Part shown: positions 62,532 to 64,000 of the stretch, piece after piece | Numbering within the stretch: position 1 is the first letter of the stretch | How the letters are laid out: each line of letters begins with the position of its first letter | Assembly: GCF_900541275.1 (NCBI RefSeq) | Contig: NZ_UQJH01000003.1 | Span: forward strand, 1-64,000 | Source of the DNA: an uncultured Porphyromonas sp. | GTDB lineage: Bacteria; Bacteroidota; Bacteroidia; Bacteroidales; Porphyromonadaceae | Direction: 5' to 3' | DNA: 64,000 nt | Translations under genes and position numbers: made by a program | The notes under the pieces: model-generated | Databases searched by the model: none | Told to the model about the DNA's origin: nothing | The model's input: only the letters and a program-made list of their open reading frames with translations

Positions 62532-64000
62532 ATGAATAAAATATTATCCCTACTTACTGCAGGCTTGCTCTCCGGGCTTTGCCTCTCAGCTGTCGCCCAG
62601 AGCGACAAGACCCCTACAGATCCTCAGCTCGCCACCTCCAGAGCGATCGACATATTTAGGAGCGTTCTCAGTAATGTCTCGACACTCTATGTGGACACCT
62701 TCGATATGGAGAAGGTGACCGCTCAGGGACTGAATATGACGCTCTCGCAGCTGGACCCCTACACCAACTTTTTCCCCGAGTCAGACCGGGCGGACTTCGC
62801 CTTCATGACCACAGGGGAGTATGGCGGTATCGGTGCCTACATCCTGCAGGTGGACTCGGTGGTCTACGTGCGGGAGCCTATGCCGGGCTCTCCGGCAGCC
62901 AAGGCAGGTCTCCGGAGCGGAGACGCCTTCCTCGAGATCGATGGGAAGAGCGTGGTGCCCGGCACCGCCTCTATGATCAGTGATAAGCTGAAGGGTCCGG
63001 TAGGGACCGATGTGAAGGTGAGCATCCTACCTGTCGGTGCGACGAAGCCAGTAGAGAAGACTCTCTCTCGCGCCAATGTGGTGGTGGACCAGGTGGTCTA
63101 CAGTGCCATCTATGGCGATCGCATCGGATATATCCGGCTCAGCTCCTTTACCGACAAGAGTGCGGCTGACGTGCGGCGCGCCTACGAGCGACTGAGCAGC
63201 TCGGGCAAGCTCAAGGGGCTGGTACTGGATCTCAGGGGAAATACCGGTGGCGTGCTGGACGGAGCGATAGATATCGTGGGGATGTTTGTCCCCAAGGGGA
63301 CTAAGGTCATGGAGACTAAGGGGAGGCTACCGCAGTCCGGTCAGGAGTACCGCACGACCACAGACCCGGTAAGCCTTGACCTCCCCCTGACGGTGCTGAT
63401 CAACGGCTCCTCTGCCTCTTCGAGTGAGATCGTCGCTGGGTCATTACAGGACCTGGACAGAGCGGTCCTGATAGGGAGTAAGAGCTTCGGGAAGGGTCTC
63501 GTGCAGTCGACACGCCCCACCCCATACAATGGCATCCTCAAGGTGACAGTAGCGCGATACTACATCCCGAGTGGGAGGTGCATCCAGCAGCTGGACTACA
63601 GCCACCGAAATCCCGACGGCTCGGTGGCTGCCGTACCGGATAGCCTCACCAAGACCTTCCGCACCGCTGCCGGTCGGATCGTGCGGGACGGGGGAGGCAT
63701 CCGCCCGGATATCAAGATCGAGGACGAGATACTGACTGAGCCGATCCTCTCTATGTCACGTAAGGGGGCGCTCTTCAGGTATGCCGGACACTTAGTCTCC
63801 GGCCGTCCGACGCCCTCGAGCTACCGCGACATCGTGATCAGCGATGCTGAGTATGAGGCACTGATAGACACCCTCGAGGCGGGGAACTTCCGGTATGGTG
63901 AGATGAGTGCCAAGGCCCTTGATCAGCTGAGAGAGCTGGCCGACTACGAGGGCTATGCCGAGGGGAGTAAGACAGAGTTTGACGCCTTGCGGGCTAAGCT
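62532..64000 (+). CDS. C-terminal processing peptidase, S41 family (3' end outside window)
   Basis: The first 489 codons are present; the gene runs off the right edge. Signal peptide (LLTAGLLSGLCLSAVA, mature from QSDK), a helical N-terminal domain (SQLDPYTNFFPESDRADF), PDZ (MTTGEYGGIGAYILQVDS, MPGSPAAKAGLRSGDAFLEIDG), and the S41 core: LVLDLRGNTGGVLDGAIDI, the catalytic Ser in INGSSASSSEIVAGSLQDL and the catalytic Lys in GSKSFGKGLVQSTRP. It is a tail-specific (CtpA-like) periplasmic protease; in this phylum such enzymes process exported proteins. The array at 62386 and a probable promoter lie upstream. Confidence 0.9.
   Translation, partial: MNKILSLLTAGLLSGLCLSAVAQSDKTPTDPQLATSRAIDIFRSVLSNVSTLYVDTFDMEKVTAQGLNMTLSQLDPYTNFFPESDRADFAFMTTGEYGGIGAYILQVDSVVYVREPMPGSPAAKAGLRSGDAFLEIDGKSVVPGTASMISDKLKGPVGTDVKVSILPVGATKPVEKTLSRANVVVDQVVYSAIYGDRIGYIRLSSFTDKSAADVRRAYERLSSSGKLKGLVLDLRGNTGGVLDGAIDIVGMFVPKGTKVMETKGRLPQSGQEYRTTTDPVSLDLPLTVLINGSSASSSEIVAGSLQDLDRAVLIGSKSFGKGLVQSTRPTPYNGILKVTVARYYIPSGRCIQQLDYSHRNPDGSVAAVPDSLTKTFRTAAGRIVRDGGGIRPDIKIEDEILTEPILSMSRKGALFRYAGHLVSGRPTPSSYRDIVISDAEYEALIDTLEAGNFRYGEMSAKALDQLRELADYEGYAEGSKTEFDALRAK

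Overview
The window looks like chromosome of a Bacteroidota member close to Porphyromonas. Three things point there: -7 boxes of the TAnnTTTG type ahead of most transcription units with almost no Shine-Dalgarno signals, a fused SecDF, and families largely confined to the phylum (GLPGLI, DUF3256, DUF3575, Bacteroidota-type Rnf and branching enzyme). The genus is inferred from gene content, not proven. Coding GC is fairly high and even. Apart from one possible gene start at the left edge (1-63) and the cut gene at the right edge, genes are complete. I see no tRNA, rRNA, CRISPR array, phage or intact insertion sequence.

Layout. 1-8 kb: pyruvate phosphate dikinase, two envelope proteins and secDF. 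8-10 kb: a DUF853/HerA-like ATPase and a structured intergenic region. 10-19 kb: a tight run of PDZ protein, GH125 mannosidase, DUF3256 protein, coiled-coil membrane protein, aroQ, pyk, O-methyltransferase, rbfA and a LolC/FtsX-type permease. 19-30 kb: an MFS carrier, RNase P RNA, YihY, a SIMPL protein, ligA, dnaE and trxA. 30-36 kb: rseC-rnfBCDGEA, an ion-pumping ferredoxin:NAD+ complex whose RnfG carries two FMN-binding domains. 36-41 kb: galE, prs, mutY and a convergent mdh. 41-47 kb: bioB, aguA-aguB (agmatine to putrescine), glgB and manA. 48-51 kb: a GLPGLI protein and a TonB-receptor-like outer membrane protein. 51-64 kb: ffh, folD, a 7TM-HD phosphodiesterase, a sigma factor/membrane protein/periplasmic protein cassette, rlmD, rsfS, ftsH and a cut S41 protease.

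The most unusual signal is non-coding. Five intergenic arrays (about 9.7, 29.7, 42.3, 51.4 and 62.4 kb) each hold three copies of a 16-bp palindrome, consensus CTAATACCGGTATTAG, at an exact 22-bp period (16 bp plus a variable 6-bp spacer). One array carries paired base changes that keep the dyad symmetry. Three arrays sit 67, 68 and 77 bp upstream of a recognisable -7 box. They look like multi-site targets of a dimeric DNA-binding protein (a dispersed regulon or a chromosome-organising system), or else a very constrained repeat family. A different half-site array (39848-39912), a 126-bp inverted-repeat element (57831-57956) and orphan hairpins near 9.9 kb add to the non-coding structure.

Metabolically the genes fit an anaerobe: PPDK and pyruvate kinase at the PEP/pyruvate node, malate dehydrogenase, Rnf for ferredoxin/NAD+ energy conservation, glycogen branching, polyamine synthesis from agmatine, and a surface equipped with TonB-type and periplasmic glycan-processing proteins.
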